DNA from: Myxococcales bacterium
GTDB lineage: Bacteria; Myxococcota_C; UBA6777
Reading direction: 5' to 3'
NCBI GenBank assembly: GCA_020632975.1
Contig: JACKEL010000010.1
Coordinates: 62,001 to 126,000 of the forward strand
DNA: 64,000 bases
Part shown: positions 16,941 through 27,048 of the stretch, piece by piece
Position numbering within the stretch: the first letter of the stretch is position 1
How the letters are laid out: each line of letters opens with the position of its first letter
Notes under the pieces: model-generated
Told to the model about the DNA's origin: nothing
Database searches by the model: none
Seen by the model: the letters and a program-made list of their open reading frames with translations, nothing else
Made by a program: the position numbers and the translations under genes

Positions 16941-17077
16941 CTTCTCGCGCATTTTTTGACCCGCCAAGGCTCCCCCGCTACTCTCGCAGGGTGCGTCCCC
17001 CTCTAAGAAGAAGCATTTATCCTCAAAAAGACGCACAAAAAAGCAAGAATATTTCTTTTTATCATGGAGAGATAACA

Positions 17078-17653
17078 ATGTTTCACAAGACGCGCTTTTT
17101 TCGTTCGCAACGATGTTTGTGGGTATTTCTTTTCTGTGCAAGCCTTTACAGCGGGATGCTCGGGCTTTCTTCGACCGCACATGCAGATCCATTTGCCAGC
17201 AATCTTCCCGCCAAAACGGGAATTGGTGTGGGGTACGACGTCGATCTCAACGGATTCACGGTGCGTTTTGGCGAGCTAAAAAACATCCGTTTCGACCTCA
17301 ACTTGGGTTTTGGCTTGAATCTCCAAACAGGCAACAACTCCTCAACAACCGTGGATATCACCCCAGGATTTCGCGTGCTGTTTCCCCTTGGCTCAGTGCG
17401 CGTGGTGCAGCTTCACGCGGTGATCGGGGCTTATCTTTTGATGAAGCCCACCGACGCAAACTTTCGTATGGATCTCTCGATCTTTGGGGGCTTTCTGCCC
17501 GAGATCTTCCTATTTGAACGACTCAGCATCGAGATCATGATTGGATTTGCCTTCAACATCAACAATATCGGTGGCGATGTCCTCTTGAACATTGGAACCA
17601 TCGGCAAAGGCATCTCCTTCTTGAGTGGTGCGGCTTTTCACTGGTACTTCTAG
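17078..17653 (+). CDS. secreted beta-barrel-like protein
   Basis: A 191-aa protein starting MFHKTRFFRS, with GGAGA about 8 nt upstream. A signal peptide (WVFLFCASLYSGMLGLSSTAHA) is cleaved near residue 36. The mature part alternates hydrophobic and polar residues (GIGVGYDVDLNGFTVRFG, then RFDLNLGFGLNLQTG) and ends in an aromatic residue (AAFHWYF), as outer-membrane beta-barrels do. The size fits an eight-stranded barrel. No specific family was recognised. The Cys-rich lipoprotein follows after 41 nt. Confidence 0.65.
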   Translation: MFHKTRFFRSQRCLWVFLFCASLYSGMLGLSSTAHADPFASNLPAKTGIGVGYDVDLNGFTVRFGELKNIRFDLNLGFGLNLQTGNNSSTTVDITPGFRVLFPLGSVRVVQLHAVIGAYLLMKPTDANFRMDLSIFGGFLPEIFLFERLSIEIMIGFAFNINNIGGDVLLNIGTIGKGISFLSGAAFHWYF

Positions 17654-17694
17654 TGGTTATACTGTCACGAACCTTTCGCCACAGGAGACCAAAG

Positions 17695-18183
17695 ATGCCA
17701 TCTCCCTACAACCACCAACGATATCCTCGTCTGCGCTGGATGCTTTGGGCTTTACCCTTGCTGTTGTTCGCGTGTGACGGCAATACGTCAGGTTCCCAAA
17801 GCCCCAGCAATCCGCTGAATCACACAAGCCGCTCAACGCCGTTCAATCACAACGGACAAGAGAGCCCAAACAACAGCGACAGCGCATCGAACAACAACAA
17901 CCACCAAAGCGACCGTGTAAGCCCCACCAACCACGGTGTGTATGGCAACAAAGGCGGAAGCACCGCAGGAGGACTGCGCTTGCACTTGTGCAATTGCTTG
18001 GTCCTCCCCACCAACGACTTGATCATCCCACGCAGATACTACAGTGTCTGTGCCACGGACCCGATCAATGCGGAGACTTATTCTTACGCCAAATGTCGGC
18101 CTTTGATCTTGTCTACGCAGCGTTGCTCAAGCTGCGTTTGCACCCCCACCATCGCTTGTTCCAACCCAGGCGCATCTCTCTAA
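17695..18183 (+). CDS. Asn/Ser-rich, Cys-rich lipoprotein
   Basis: A 162-aa protein starting MPSPYNHQRY, with AGGAG about 8 nt upstream. The signal ends LPLLLFAC, so Cys is lipidated. Residues about 35-100 are a low-complexity Asn/Ser/His/Pro stretch. The C-terminal 65 residues hold nine cysteines (HLCNC, VCAT, KCRP, RCSSCVC, ACSN), suggesting a small disulfide-bonded domain at the cell surface. No family was recognised. Confidence 0.7.
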   Translation: MPSPYNHQRYPRLRWMLWALPLLLFACDGNTSGSQSPSNPLNHTSRSTPFNHNGQESPNNSDSASNNNNHQSDRVSPTNHGVYGNKGGSTAGGLRLHLCNCLVLPTNDLIIPRRYYSVCATDPINAETYSYAKCRPLILSTQRCSSCVCTPTIACSNPGASL

Positions 18184-18248
18184 AAAATCCCAATCCCCAA
18201 AGAACCCACCCCAACCATCGACCCCACTTAGAAACCGTGACTTGGCTT

Positions 18249-19799
18249 TCAATGGCCGCCAGGCCAAGATGTCTCGTCTTGTGGTTCGTCGCTGTCTTCG
18301 CCTTCTGTGGAGGTGTGATCGCGATGGATGCCGTACTTGTTCATGCGGTTGTAGAGCCACGAGCGATTCAGTTCGAGTACACGGGCGGCCTCTGAAACAT
18401 TCCATTGACACTCTTCGACAGTCTGTCGAATCAAACGCGCCTCTGTCTGCTCCATCGCGGCTTTGAGGCTCAAACGCTGCCCATGCTCATCCAGCGGAAA
18501 GGCGGGTGGTTCAGGCTCTTTTGCAACGGGCGTGGCTTGCACACTCGAAGGGACAGACTCTTCAACAGGTTTGTCTCCAACAGAGGGTTCAGCGGGCGGT
18601 TCAAGAACCGCGTGCATCTCGCGATCATTACGTGGCAGCTCGACATCAGGAGCATCCAACAAAGAGCGCTCATTGAGGACGCAAGCCCGTTCCAAAGTAT
18701 TGCGCAATTGTCGGATGTTTCCAGGCCAATAATAGCTTGCGAGTTTTTCGTAAGCGGCTTCTGTCAGCGAGGGTCGATTGGCTTGGTTCATACGGCTGAG
18801 CAAAAGTTCCACGAGCAAGGGCATGTCTTCGATGCGCTCCCGCAAAGGTGGGACTTCGATCTCGACCACAGCAAGGCGATAAAAGAGATCTTCTCGAAAC
18901 TTCTTTTCCGCGACTTGTTTTCGCAAGTTGTGGTTGGTGGCGGCGATCAAACGAAAGTCCACTTGGATCTCTTGCAGACCTCCAAGACGTCGGATACATC
19001 GGCGTTCAATCGCATCCAGTAACTTGACTTGGAGTTCAAAAGGCAAGTCCCCGATCTCATCGAGAAACAGCGTCCCTCCGTGGGCTTGCTCAAAGTACCC
19101 TTTGTGTTGCTTGCGTGTAGCCCCCGTAAAAGCGCCTTGTTCGTAGCCGAAAAACTCCGCTTCGATCAAGGTGGCGGGGATAGCCGCACAGTTGACGGTC
19201 ACCAAAGGGCTATGTTTGCGCAAACTCTGCTCATGGAGGGCTTGTGCGATACTTGTCTTGCCTGTTCCTGTTTCGCCCGTCAGCAACACGGGCATCTCGC
19301 GTTGTCCAAGGCGCGCCAAAAGTGAAAAGATCCGTCTCATCTTTTCACTTTTTCCGACAAGCTGGGCACTATCATCAAAGAAGTTGACTTGGATCTTGGT
19401 CGGGCTCTCGTAGGCTTTGAGTACCAAGACAGAACGACCGACTTGCAGGCGTGTGTTGGGTCTCCAGTACGCATCCAAGATGCGATGGCCTTCGAGAAAC
19501 ATCCCATTGCGGCTCTCTAAATCACGCACACGAACGCCATGTTCATCGAGCAAGATCTCGCAGTGTAGGCTACTTACGCGTTTGTCTTCAGCAAGCGGGA
19601 TATGACGAATCTCAGAGCGCCCGACCTCTGTAATCTCTTGATTGAGCGGCAAAGTCAGCCCTTCGTGGGGTCCTTCGACGACGTCGACAGTATAACCCCG
19701 AACGACCATACTCGACGAGCGAAGGGGACTCCAGTCATCCATACGCAGCGTCGTGAGGGCTTCTTTTGCTTCTTTTGGGCGCGGTGTAAGCTTATCCAT
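18249..19799 (-). CDS. FHA-domain sigma-54-dependent transcriptional activator
   Basis: A 516-aa protein from the ATG at 19799; a TTG four codons upstream is weaker. An FHA domain spans residues about 45-130 (TEVGRSEIRHIPL, then RVSSLHCEI and SRNGMFLEG) and should read phosphothreonine. The AAA+ domain follows, with Walker A GETGTGKT (175-182), the sigma54-contact loop GAFTGA (222-227) and a Walker B in GTLFLDEIGD. It ends with a Fis-type helix-turn-helix (NVSEAARVLELNRSWLYNRM). FHA-EBPs of this layout are typical of myxobacteria, where Ser/Thr kinases control them. It is divergent from the transporter-to-kinase run, whose third gene is such a kinase. Confidence 0.95.
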   Translation of the reverse strand: MDKLTPRPKEAKEALTTLRMDDWSPLRSSSMVVRGYTVDVVEGPHEGLTLPLNQEITEVGRSEIRHIPLAEDKRVSSLHCEILLDEHGVRVRDLESRNGMFLEGHRILDAYWRPNTRLQVGRSVLVLKAYESPTKIQVNFFDDSAQLVGKSEKMRRIFSLLARLGQREMPVLLTGETGTGKTSIAQALHEQSLRKHSPLVTVNCAAIPATLIEAEFFGYEQGAFTGATRKQHKGYFEQAHGGTLFLDEIGDLPFELQVKLLDAIERRCIRRLGGLQEIQVDFRLIAATNHNLRKQVAEKKFREDLFYRLAVVEIEVPPLRERIEDMPLLVELLLSRMNQANRPSLTEAAYEKLASYYWPGNIRQLRNTLERACVLNERSLLDAPDVELPRNDREMHAVLEPPAEPSVGDKPVEESVPSSVQATPVAKEPEPPAFPLDEHGQRLSLKAAMEQTEARLIRQTVEECQWNVSEAARVLELNRSWLYNRMNKYGIHRDHTSTEGEDSDEPQDETSWPGGH

Positions 19800-19931
19800 A
19801 GTAATACCCAAAACTTATGATCCTTGTGAAAGAAAGCACGATGCTTCAAAGTGAAGACGCTACGCTAACACAAGGGCAGATCCACCGCAACGCACACTAG
19901 AAAGCACCACGCGGGAAAGAGAGGGCATTCG

Positions 19932-21248
19932 ATGATACCCATGCGGACTTACATACTTTATGCGACAGGCGGCTTTGCGATGCACGCCTCCAACTTTTTG
20001 CTCTCGACTTGGCTCATCAAGTTCTACACCCCTGGCCCTGGTAAGCACCTCGTAGATCCTATCTTTTTTGGTTATATCCTACTTTTTGGGCGCCTGATCG
20101 ATGCGGTCACGGACCCACTCGTGGGGGCTTGGTCTGATCACCACAAAGGACCGCGTGGTCGGCGGGTTCCGTTCCTTTTGTGGGGTGGTCCTCTTTTGGC
20201 ACTTAGTTTGTGGTGGAGCTTTACGCCGCCTGTTGCGAGTCTTTCGATCTGGAACGGGCTCTACCTGATCGCCTTGATGGCAGCTTTCTTCGTGTTTTAT
20301 ACCATCGTGGTCACACCTTATCTTGCGATCCTTCCTGAACTTTCTTCGGATGCCAAAGTTCGGGTAAATCTTACAACATGGCAAGCAGGATTCGTATTGG
20401 TTGCGACCATCTATGTTGCTGCGCTATCTGGCCCGATGATCCAGGGTCTTGGCTATGGAACAACCATGGCGATATCAGCAGCCTTGATCCTCCTGACGTC
20501 TTGGTTGCCGATCCTTGTGGCCCCAAAGCAAGACACTGTAGAGTCCGCTCATACTGAAAAAGCTTCGCTTCCCGTGATGTGGGCACGTTCGTGGGGGACC
20601 CTCCAAGACAAGGCTTTCCGCCACATCCTCTTCTCAACGTCGGCTTTTTGGTTTTCTCTTAACCTGCTGATGGCTTCGATTGCTTTGTGGGTGGTCAACG
20701 TGCTCAAAGGCAAAGAGGCAGATGTCGCGCAAATTATGATGCCCTTCATCGTCGCCAACCTCTTGGGCTTCTTCATCTTTAACCGTTTGGCCCATCGCAT
20801 CGGCAAATACAAAGTCTTCATCATTATGTTTGTGATGATGGCGTTCGTCTCGCCTTTTTGGTACTTCATTGAGCGACAAAGTGGAAGCATGCCTTATAGT
20901 CATGCAATGATACTTTGCTTTGGCTTGGGTTTCCCCTTGGCCGCGTTCCAAGTGGTGCCTTTCGCCCTACTTGCGGACGTCATCGACCAAGACGAAAAGA
21001 AACATGGTGCTCGCAGAGAAGCGATCTTCTTTGGGATGCAAGCGATCTTCCAAAAAACCAGTATCGGCCTATCCATCGTGATTATGCAGTACATGAGAAC
21101 CAACCTTGGTGAAGTGAAAGCCCTACGGCTTCTTGGCCCGCTTGCTGGCATCTTTTGCGTGATCGGCTTGTTTGCATGGTTGGGCTATCCTCTGCGTGAA
21201 GCGCCCCAAGACAATGACGAATCCAATGCACAAGCGAACGCTGCCTAA
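19932..21248 (+). CDS. MelB/GPH-type MFS transporter
   Basis: A 438-aa protein with 11-12 membrane helices. The loop between helices 2 and 3 carries LFGRLIDAVTDPLVGAWSD and GRRVPFLLWG, the cation/sugar signature of the glycoside-pentoside-hexuronide (MelB-like) family. AGAGGG lies before the ATG. Relatives import sugars or other polar organics with Na+ or H+. It precedes the Gfo/Idh/MocA oxidoreductase by 14 nt and is surely co-transcribed, which suggests uptake followed by oxidation of the same substrate. The substrate is not visible. Confidence 0.88.
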   Translation: MIPMRTYILYATGGFAMHASNFLLSTWLIKFYTPGPGKHLVDPIFFGYILLFGRLIDAVTDPLVGAWSDHHKGPRGRRVPFLLWGGPLLALSLWWSFTPPVASLSIWNGLYLIALMAAFFVFYTIVVTPYLAILPELSSDAKVRVNLTTWQAGFVLVATIYVAALSGPMIQGLGYGTTMAISAALILLTSWLPILVAPKQDTVESAHTEKASLPVMWARSWGTLQDKAFRHILFSTSAFWFSLNLLMASIALWVVNVLKGKEADVAQIMMPFIVANLLGFFIFNRLAHRIGKYKVFIIMFVMMAFVSPFWYFIERQSGSMPYSHAMILCFGLGFPLAAFQVVPFALLADVIDQDEKKHGARREAIFFGMQAIFQKTSIGLSIVIMQYMRTNLGEVKALRLLGPLAGIFCVIGLFAWLGYPLREAPQDNDESNAQANAA

Positions 21249-21262
21249 AAGAAGGAGACACC

Positions 21263-22747
21263 ATGCAATCGAAACCCGTCCGCATAGGCCTTGTTGGCTG
21301 TGGACGCATCACAGATCTGCATGTTCGAGCTTACGCCAAGGATGATCGCGCGATCCTCGCCGCCCTCTGCGATACTGATCCAGAGATGCTTGCGAAACGC
21401 TCCCAAGAGTGGGGCGTTTCCAAGACTTACACAGACTACCAAAGCCTTCTCGACGATCCAGAGATCGATGCCGTGGAGATCTGCACCCCAACGCGCCTCC
21501 ACTTTGATATGGTGCAAAAAGCTGCGAAGGCCAAAAAACACATAAGCGTCCAAAAGCCCGTAACACTCGCCATCGACGAAGCCTTCAAACTTCGAGACGT
21601 CTGCAAAAAGGCTGGTGTGGTCTTCAAGATCTGCGAAAACTACGTCTTTCACCCAACCATCCAGCTTGCGCGCCAAATGATCGAGGCAGGTGAGATCGGC
21701 ACCCCCTTGAACCTGAGTTGCCGCGTGGTCGCAGGGAGTGGAGGGTGGCATATCGCGTCAGATGCGTGGAAATGGCGGCTCGAAGACGCCAAAGTCGCGG
21801 GTGGTACGCAAACTTTCGATCATGGGCATCATATCTTTTCGACAGCATGGTATCTGCTCGGTGAGATCGAGAAGATCCACGGTTGGATTCACTCTGTCGA
21901 TGGGGTGGTGGATGCTCCTTCTTCTTTCCATTGGACCTACGCCAACGGACTGACCCAAGGCTCCGCGATCTTCACGGTGTCGACGGATATGCCCGTCGAT
22001 GCGCCCTATTACAGCAACGACGAGTGGTTCGAGATTACGGGAACACGCGGCATCTTGTGGATCAATCGCTGCACATCAAACATCCGCACAGATCTCGCGC
22101 CCATGACACTCTTCCGCGATGGAAAAGTCCAACAAATCGACGGGATGCCTACAGACTGGCAAGAAGGTTTTACGGGCGCCCTACGAAACTTTGTCGATGC
22201 GATCTTGGGAAAAGCAGCCCCAACGCTCGATGGCAACGAGGGCATCGAGATCTTGGCTTATGCACTTGCAGCCCAACGCTCCGCCAAGTTGGAAAGGCCC
22301 GTATTGATCGAAGAGATCCGCCAGAAGAAAGGCGAGGTCCACTACCAGTCCAAGCGACTGCGTTCGCTGTTATCGCGGCTCCAGCCTCCTGACTGGCTCA
22401 CCCGACTCTGGACACCACCCGTCGATGCTTCCGCTTGTCGTGACCTCACAGACGCTATGCCCCAACGTTTTCAGGCAGACGCTGTCAAAGGATGGGATGC
22501 GACGATCCTTCTCGATATCCAAGGACCTCACGGTGGGCAATGGACGGCCACCATCCAAAACGATACCTTGGACTTTAAGCAAGGAAAACACGGACAGCCC
22601 GGGGTCACCTTGCATTGTAGCGATGTATACTGGACCGCGATCCTCCAAGGAAAAAAGAGCGTAGAAGCTGCATTTTTCCAAGGGCAACTCAAGCTTGAAG
22701 GCAAGTCTGAGTGGGCATTGTCCCTCAAAAAAGCCTTCCAACTCTGA
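21263..22747 (+). CDS. Gfo/Idh/MocA oxidoreductase fused to an SCP2-like domain
   Basis: A 494-aa protein with GAAGGAG before the ATG. Residues 1-340 are a Gfo/Idh/MocA dehydrogenase: Rossmann start VRIGLVGCGRI, then VEICTPTRLHFDM, a VQKPVTL block (usually EKP; the first residue here is Gln) and the C-terminal sheet (WFEITGTRGILW). Residues about 390-494 (RFQADAVKGWDATILLDIQG, then GVTLHCSDVYWTAIL and FFQGQLKLEG) match SCP2/sterol-carrier domains, which bind lipids in a hydrophobic tunnel. The fusion suggests a lipid-linked or sterol-like substrate. Its TGA stop is 13 nt before the kinase start. Confidence 0.85.
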   Translation: MQSKPVRIGLVGCGRITDLHVRAYAKDDRAILAALCDTDPEMLAKRSQEWGVSKTYTDYQSLLDDPEIDAVEICTPTRLHFDMVQKAAKAKKHISVQKPVTLAIDEAFKLRDVCKKAGVVFKICENYVFHPTIQLARQMIEAGEIGTPLNLSCRVVAGSGGWHIASDAWKWRLEDAKVAGGTQTFDHGHHIFSTAWYLLGEIEKIHGWIHSVDGVVDAPSSFHWTYANGLTQGSAIFTVSTDMPVDAPYYSNDEWFEITGTRGILWINRCTSNIRTDLAPMTLFRDGKVQQIDGMPTDWQEGFTGALRNFVDAILGKAAPTLDGNEGIEILAYALAAQRSAKLERPVLIEEIRQKKGEVHYQSKRLRSLLSRLQPPDWLTRLWTPPVDASACRDLTDAMPQRFQADAVKGWDATILLDIQGPHGGQWTATIQNDTLDFKQGKHGQPGVTLHCSDVYWTAILQGKKSVEAAFFQGQLKLEGKSEWALSLKKAFQL

Positions 22748-22760
22748 GATCTAAAGCAAG

Positions 22761-25700
22761 ATGACAAAAGAACTCCAAGCCGCCCAACGGTGGCTCGATA
22801 ATGGACGCTATGAACTCCTCAAACGCCTCGGTGAAGGCGGTTTTGGTGTGGTGTATCGTGCATTTGACCACAAAGCAGGCATGGAGGTCGCCCTCAAGCA
22901 ACTCAAAAACACGGACGCAGAGACCCACTACCGCTTCAAAAAAGAGTTTCGTGCCCTCGCAGATATCGCCCACAACAACCTCGTCAATCTTCATGAGCTT
23001 GTCGCGGACGACCATCAATGCTTCTTTACAATGGAACTTGTCGAAGGCGTCGAATTTCTCGAATATGTCCGATCTCAAGAGTACATCTCCTCCCAACCCG
23101 ACCTGCCAGCCGTCCCATCACCTCCCGAAAAACAAGTGACCCCTCAACCTGTTTTTCGCACAGAGTCTGCGTCCGTGTCAGACCCTTTCCTCGAAGACAA
23201 GACCGTCCGCCCAGCGCAACCGCTCGATCTTCAAGCAGCCCAACATGCGGGCACACTTTCTCACGCTCCTTTGACCTACCATCCCCCCAAGGGTGCAACA
23301 ACGCCCCCTGCACGCATCTCCCCTCCCAAACCCACCAAAGCGCACTTGCAGCGCTTGTTACATGCCCTTCGACAACTTGCCCAAGGTGTCGCAGCGCTCC
23401 ATCGCACGGGTCTTTTGCATCGCGACCTCAAACCTTCCAATGTCCTCGTCACCCCTGAAGGTCGCGTGGTCATCCTCGACTTTGGACTTGTCGCTGAACT
23501 GCGCAAAGATGTCGCAGAACAAAGTATGCAGATCGCGGGAACACCCGCCTATATGTCACCAGAGCAAGCGCTTCATCAGCCGCTGACCGAGGCTTGCGAC
23601 TGGTACAGCGTAGGCGTCATGTTGTATCAATCTTTGACAGGGCGCCTTCCTTTCGAGGGGAGCGCCATCGAGATCCTTGGCCAAAAACACACATCCAGCC
23701 CTGTCCCCCCACAGTCCGTCTCTTCGGGCATCCCTGACTGGCTGAACAAACTTTGCATCGACCTCCTCGAACGCGATCCATCCAAGCGCCCACAAGCCTC
23801 TGATATCCTTGACCTACTCGGTGCCCAAGCCCTCGCAACCACCCATCATCTACGCTCCACCAACACCCATCGACAACTCCCGCTAATCGGGCGAACACGA
23901 GAGCTGCAACGACTCCGTCGCGCCTACCACCAAACCTTGCCCAACCACGCAACCTCTTTTCTCCTTGAAGGCGCCAGCGGCATCGGGAAAACCCACCTTG
24001 CGCGGCTCTCGCTCTCGATCCTCCAAAACGAAGCTCCCGCGATGCTTTTGCACGCTCGATGCTACAAACAAGAGTCCATCCCCTACAAAGCCGTGGACGG
24101 GATCATCGGCCAGCTCAGCCACTACTTGCGGATGCTCCCACCAAGTGAACTCAAGCCGCTGATCCCACCAGGCATCGAAGAACTTACACAAGTCTTTCCT
24201 GTCTTTCGACGTATCCGCTCGCTTCAACTGAACCTCCAACCCAAACCCCCGCTCGACCCCAGCGAACAAAGGCGGCAAGCCTTTACAGCCCTGCGTGAAC
24301 TGTTGCGCAGACTCTCCCAAAGGCGCAAACTGATCTTTTGGATCGACGACCTTCAGTGGGGTGATGTGGACAGCGCCGCCCTATTGATCGAGCTTTTGCG
24401 TCCTCCTGAAGCCCCTGCATTGATGTTTCTTGGATGCTTTCGCAGCGAAGATCTCGACAGCAGCCCCTTTTTGCAAAAGTTCTTCGCACAACACAAGCTG
24501 TTTAATGCTTCTTTCCCCCTCGAACACCTTGTGCTCGAAGGCCTCACAACGTCCGAGACATCCGAACTTGCAGCGATCCTGTTGGGTCCGCCTGCCCAAC
24601 CTCGCTCTCCCTTCCTTCTGTCCCTCGCCAAACAAGCGGGCGGAAACCCTTCTTTTCTTGAAGAATTACTGCGCTACGTCCAACAACAAACCACCCCCGA
24701 ACAGCTCGAAACACTCCTACTTTACGCTCCCCAAACCCCAACCCCTGACCATGAGCCGAGCCTTACCGAGCAACCCGCGTCCCTTTGGACTGAGCAAGTC
24801 GAACCCATGCTCGCCAACTTTACGCTCGAAGACGTGTTCAAAGAGCGCTATAACCGCCTCTCTCCCGCCCAAAAAGTCTTCTTGGAGTACCTTGCGATCG
24901 CGGGCCAACCCACCTCTCGTCAACTGCTTTTGCGCACCTTGGAGGTGCCCCCTTCTGCTTCAGAGATCAGCCAGTTACGCCACCAACACCTGATCCGACT
25001 CCGCGAAGCCAACAACGACGAAGAGATCGACTTTTACCACGAACGTCTCCGCGAGACGCTTTTAGGACTTCTGTCTCAACAACCAGAAGAAAACATCCAA
25101 GAGATCCACCAGAAGATTGCTCATGAGTTGGCTACAGAAGACACGCCCGATGTCAAACGCCTCGCCATCCATCTTGCCAAAGCACTCGACTTTACAAGCG
25201 CGCTTGGCTACACCCTCCAAGCTGCAAAAGACGCTGAAGAGGCCCTTGCTTTCGGGCAAGCCGCAAGATGGTATAGACACGCACTATCCCTTCAACCGCT
25301 CGATCTGGCCCTAGAACGCGACATCCTTCGCGATCTTGCCCATGCGCTCGCTAACCAAGGTCTAGGAGAAGCCTCCGCAGAAGCCTATCTGCAAGCTGCT
25401 GAACACACCCAAAAGCTCGCACAACAACAAAGCGCCAACGATGAGTCCTTGCTCTTTCAACAAGAGCTGCGCCTCCAAGCCGCGACACAGCTCATCCGCT
25501 GCGGCCAACTCACACGCGGGCTCAACACACTTTCCCTGCTACTCAAAGAGTTCAAGCTGCGTTGGAGTCATTCTGCGACAGAAGCCCTTTGGACGTGGCT
25601 GCTCTGTCGATTCAAGCTGTTATTTCGCAAGCTTCCAGACGCCTCCATTGTCCGCCTTTTTTACCGTTCAGACGCCTTTGTCCATCTCAAACTCAACAAA

Positions 25701-26948
25701 AATATCCCAGCCCTGCTCCAAGAGATCTCCAAGACCCCCTACACAGAACTCAATCAAGAGAACTCCCCTCACCTCGATCACGCCCAAGCTCTAAGGCTTC
25801 GCGCTTGTCGTTTGGTTTCGATGGAAGTTGGACTCGCTGATCCGCTCCAAGGGATGGCCTTTCAAGCCCAGTACCTACTCGAAGCTTTGCGTGCAAGAGA
25901 CCCTTATCAGCTCGCTCTTGCCTACTCTCTCGAAGCCGCTTACAGCTCCTTCCGTGGCCCTGACAAACAACGCAGAACAGAACACCTGACCGACCAAGCC
26001 CTCACCCTTGGCAAGCAACTCCATCATCCCCATATCATCGGGACTTGCTACCTCACAGCAGGCTTCGCAGCCTTTACCCAAGGACTGTGGAGGCGCGCCC
26101 ACGACCGTTGCCAACAAGCAGAACGCATCCTTCGCCAACATTGCACGGGTGTCACTTGGGAACTCTCCAACTGTCATATCTATCAGATGAATGCGCTGCT
26201 TTTTATGGGAGCCTTCCAAGATATCGAACGTACCCTTCCCATCGTATTGCGCGAAGCTGAAGAACGCGGCGATCTCTACACCCAAACCAACCTTCGCCTT
26301 GGTGTGGCTCCTCGCTTGTTGCTCGCCAAAGATCAACCCGAACAAGCCCTCCAAGATATCGAACGTACCATCCAACCCAAAGAAGAACGGGCCTTTCATC
26401 TCCAACACTATATCGAACTCATCAACCGCGGTGAGATCGCGCTTTACATGGAACAACCCTTCCAATATTGGGAAGAACTCTTACAACAATGGCCAGGGCT
26501 TCGCCGCTCTCTCTTCTTGCGTATCCAGTTCAATCGCATCGAACTTCACCATCTACGCGGTCGTTTGGCCCTCGCTTGCGCTTCTCAACAACCTGTTTCA
26601 AAACGCCCCCCCTACATCAAAGAAGCCCAACACTGCGCCAAAGTCATCCTCCGCGAACGCACGCGCTGGGCTTCGCCGTGGGCCCTTCATCTGCTCGCAG
26701 GTGCTTCTTTTCTTCAAGATCTCCCCGCACAAGGACTCCAACACCTTACAGCAGCCGAGGTTTTGCTCGAAGATACAGACGCCCACCTCTACACACACGC
26801 CACAATGCTTGCACGCTCCCTTTGGCTGCCCCAACACCAAAGCAACGATCTCGCCCAAACAGCCCTCCGCTGGATGCAGTCTCAGCCGATCCAAGCCCCG
26901 CTACGCCTCGTCCAAGGCCTTCTACCAGGCTGTCTCCCACTTCCCTAG
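22761..26948 (+). CDS. Ser/Thr kinase-ATPase-TPR protein (PknK/MalT-like layout)
   Basis: A 1395-aa cytoplasmic protein. The Hanks-type kinase has a glycine loop GEGGFGVVY near residue 21 and VALKQL. After a Pro-rich insertion (about 115-190) come HRDLKPSN (His220, Asp222), DFG and SPEQA. An AAA_16-type ATPase follows, with Walker A GASGIGKT (404-411) and Walker B IFWIDD (about 526-530). From about residue 830 the protein is TPR-like helical repeats. Such proteins integrate ligand sensing by the TPR part with phosphorylation. The insertion inside the kinase lobe is unusual. With an FHA-EBP encoded divergently, that regulator is a natural substrate candidate. There are 13 nt to the preceding gene and 100 nt to the RNA ligase. 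Confidence 0.93.
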   Translation: MTKELQAAQRWLDNGRYELLKRLGEGGFGVVYRAFDHKAGMEVALKQLKNTDAETHYRFKKEFRALADIAHNNLVNLHELVADDHQCFFTMELVEGVEFLEYVRSQEYISSQPDLPAVPSPPEKQVTPQPVFRTESASVSDPFLEDKTVRPAQPLDLQAAQHAGTLSHAPLTYHPPKGATTPPARISPPKPTKAHLQRLLHALRQLAQGVAALHRTGLLHRDLKPSNVLVTPEGRVVILDFGLVAELRKDVAEQSMQIAGTPAYMSPEQALHQPLTEACDWYSVGVMLYQSLTGRLPFEGSAIEILGQKHTSSPVPPQSVSSGIPDWLNKLCIDLLERDPSKRPQASDILDLLGAQALATTHHLRSTNTHRQLPLIGRTRELQRLRRAYHQTLPNHATSFLLEGASGIGKTHLARLSLSILQNEAPAMLLHARCYKQESIPYKAVDGIIGQLSHYLRMLPPSELKPLIPPGIEELTQVFPVFRRIRSLQLNLQPKPPLDPSEQRRQAFTALRELLRRLSQRRKLIFWIDDLQWGDVDSAALLIELLRPPEAPALMFLGCFRSEDLDSSPFLQKFFAQHKLFNASFPLEHLVLEGLTTSETSELAAILLGPPAQPRSPFLLSLAKQAGGNPSFLEELLRYVQQQTTPEQLETLLLYAPQTPTPDHEPSLTEQPASLWTEQVEPMLANFTLEDVFKERYNRLSPAQKVFLEYLAIAGQPTSRQLLLRTLEVPPSASEISQLRHQHLIRLREANNDEEIDFYHERLRETLLGLLSQQPEENIQEIHQKIAHELATEDTPDVKRLAIHLAKALDFTSALGYTLQAAKDAEEALAFGQAARWYRHALSLQPLDLALERDILRDLAHALANQGLGEASAEAYLQAAEHTQKLAQQQSANDESLLFQQELRLQAATQLIRCGQLTRGLNTLSLLLKEFKLRWSHSATEALWTWLLCRFKLLFRKLPDASIVRLFYRSDAFVHLKLNKNIPALLQEISKTPYTELNQENSPHLDHAQALRLRACRLVSMEVGLADPLQGMAFQAQYLLEALRARDPYQLALAYSLEAAYSSFRGPDKQRRTEHLTDQALTLGKQLHHPHIIGTCYLTAGFAAFTQGLWRRAHDRCQQAERILRQHCTGVTWELSNCHIYQMNALLFMGAFQDIERTLPIVLREAEERGDLYTQTNLRLGVAPRLLLAKDQPEQALQDIERTIQPKEERAFHLQHYIELINRGEIALYMEQPFQYWEELLQQWPGLRRSLFLRIQFNRIELHHLRGRLALACASQQPVSKRPPYIKEAQHCAKVILRERTRWASPWALHLLAGASFLQDLPAQGLQHLTAAEVLLEDTDAHLYTHATMLARSLWLPQHQSNDLAQTALRWMQSQPIQAPLRLVQGLLPGCLPLP

Positions 26949-27048
26949 CCACCATGCGAAACCATGACGCGCGAACCATTTCTAGCTTTTTGCGTCTATG
27001 CAGCGCGCTCTTTCGCGCATCTATCCCATTACCAAGGAGGCCCCCGAC

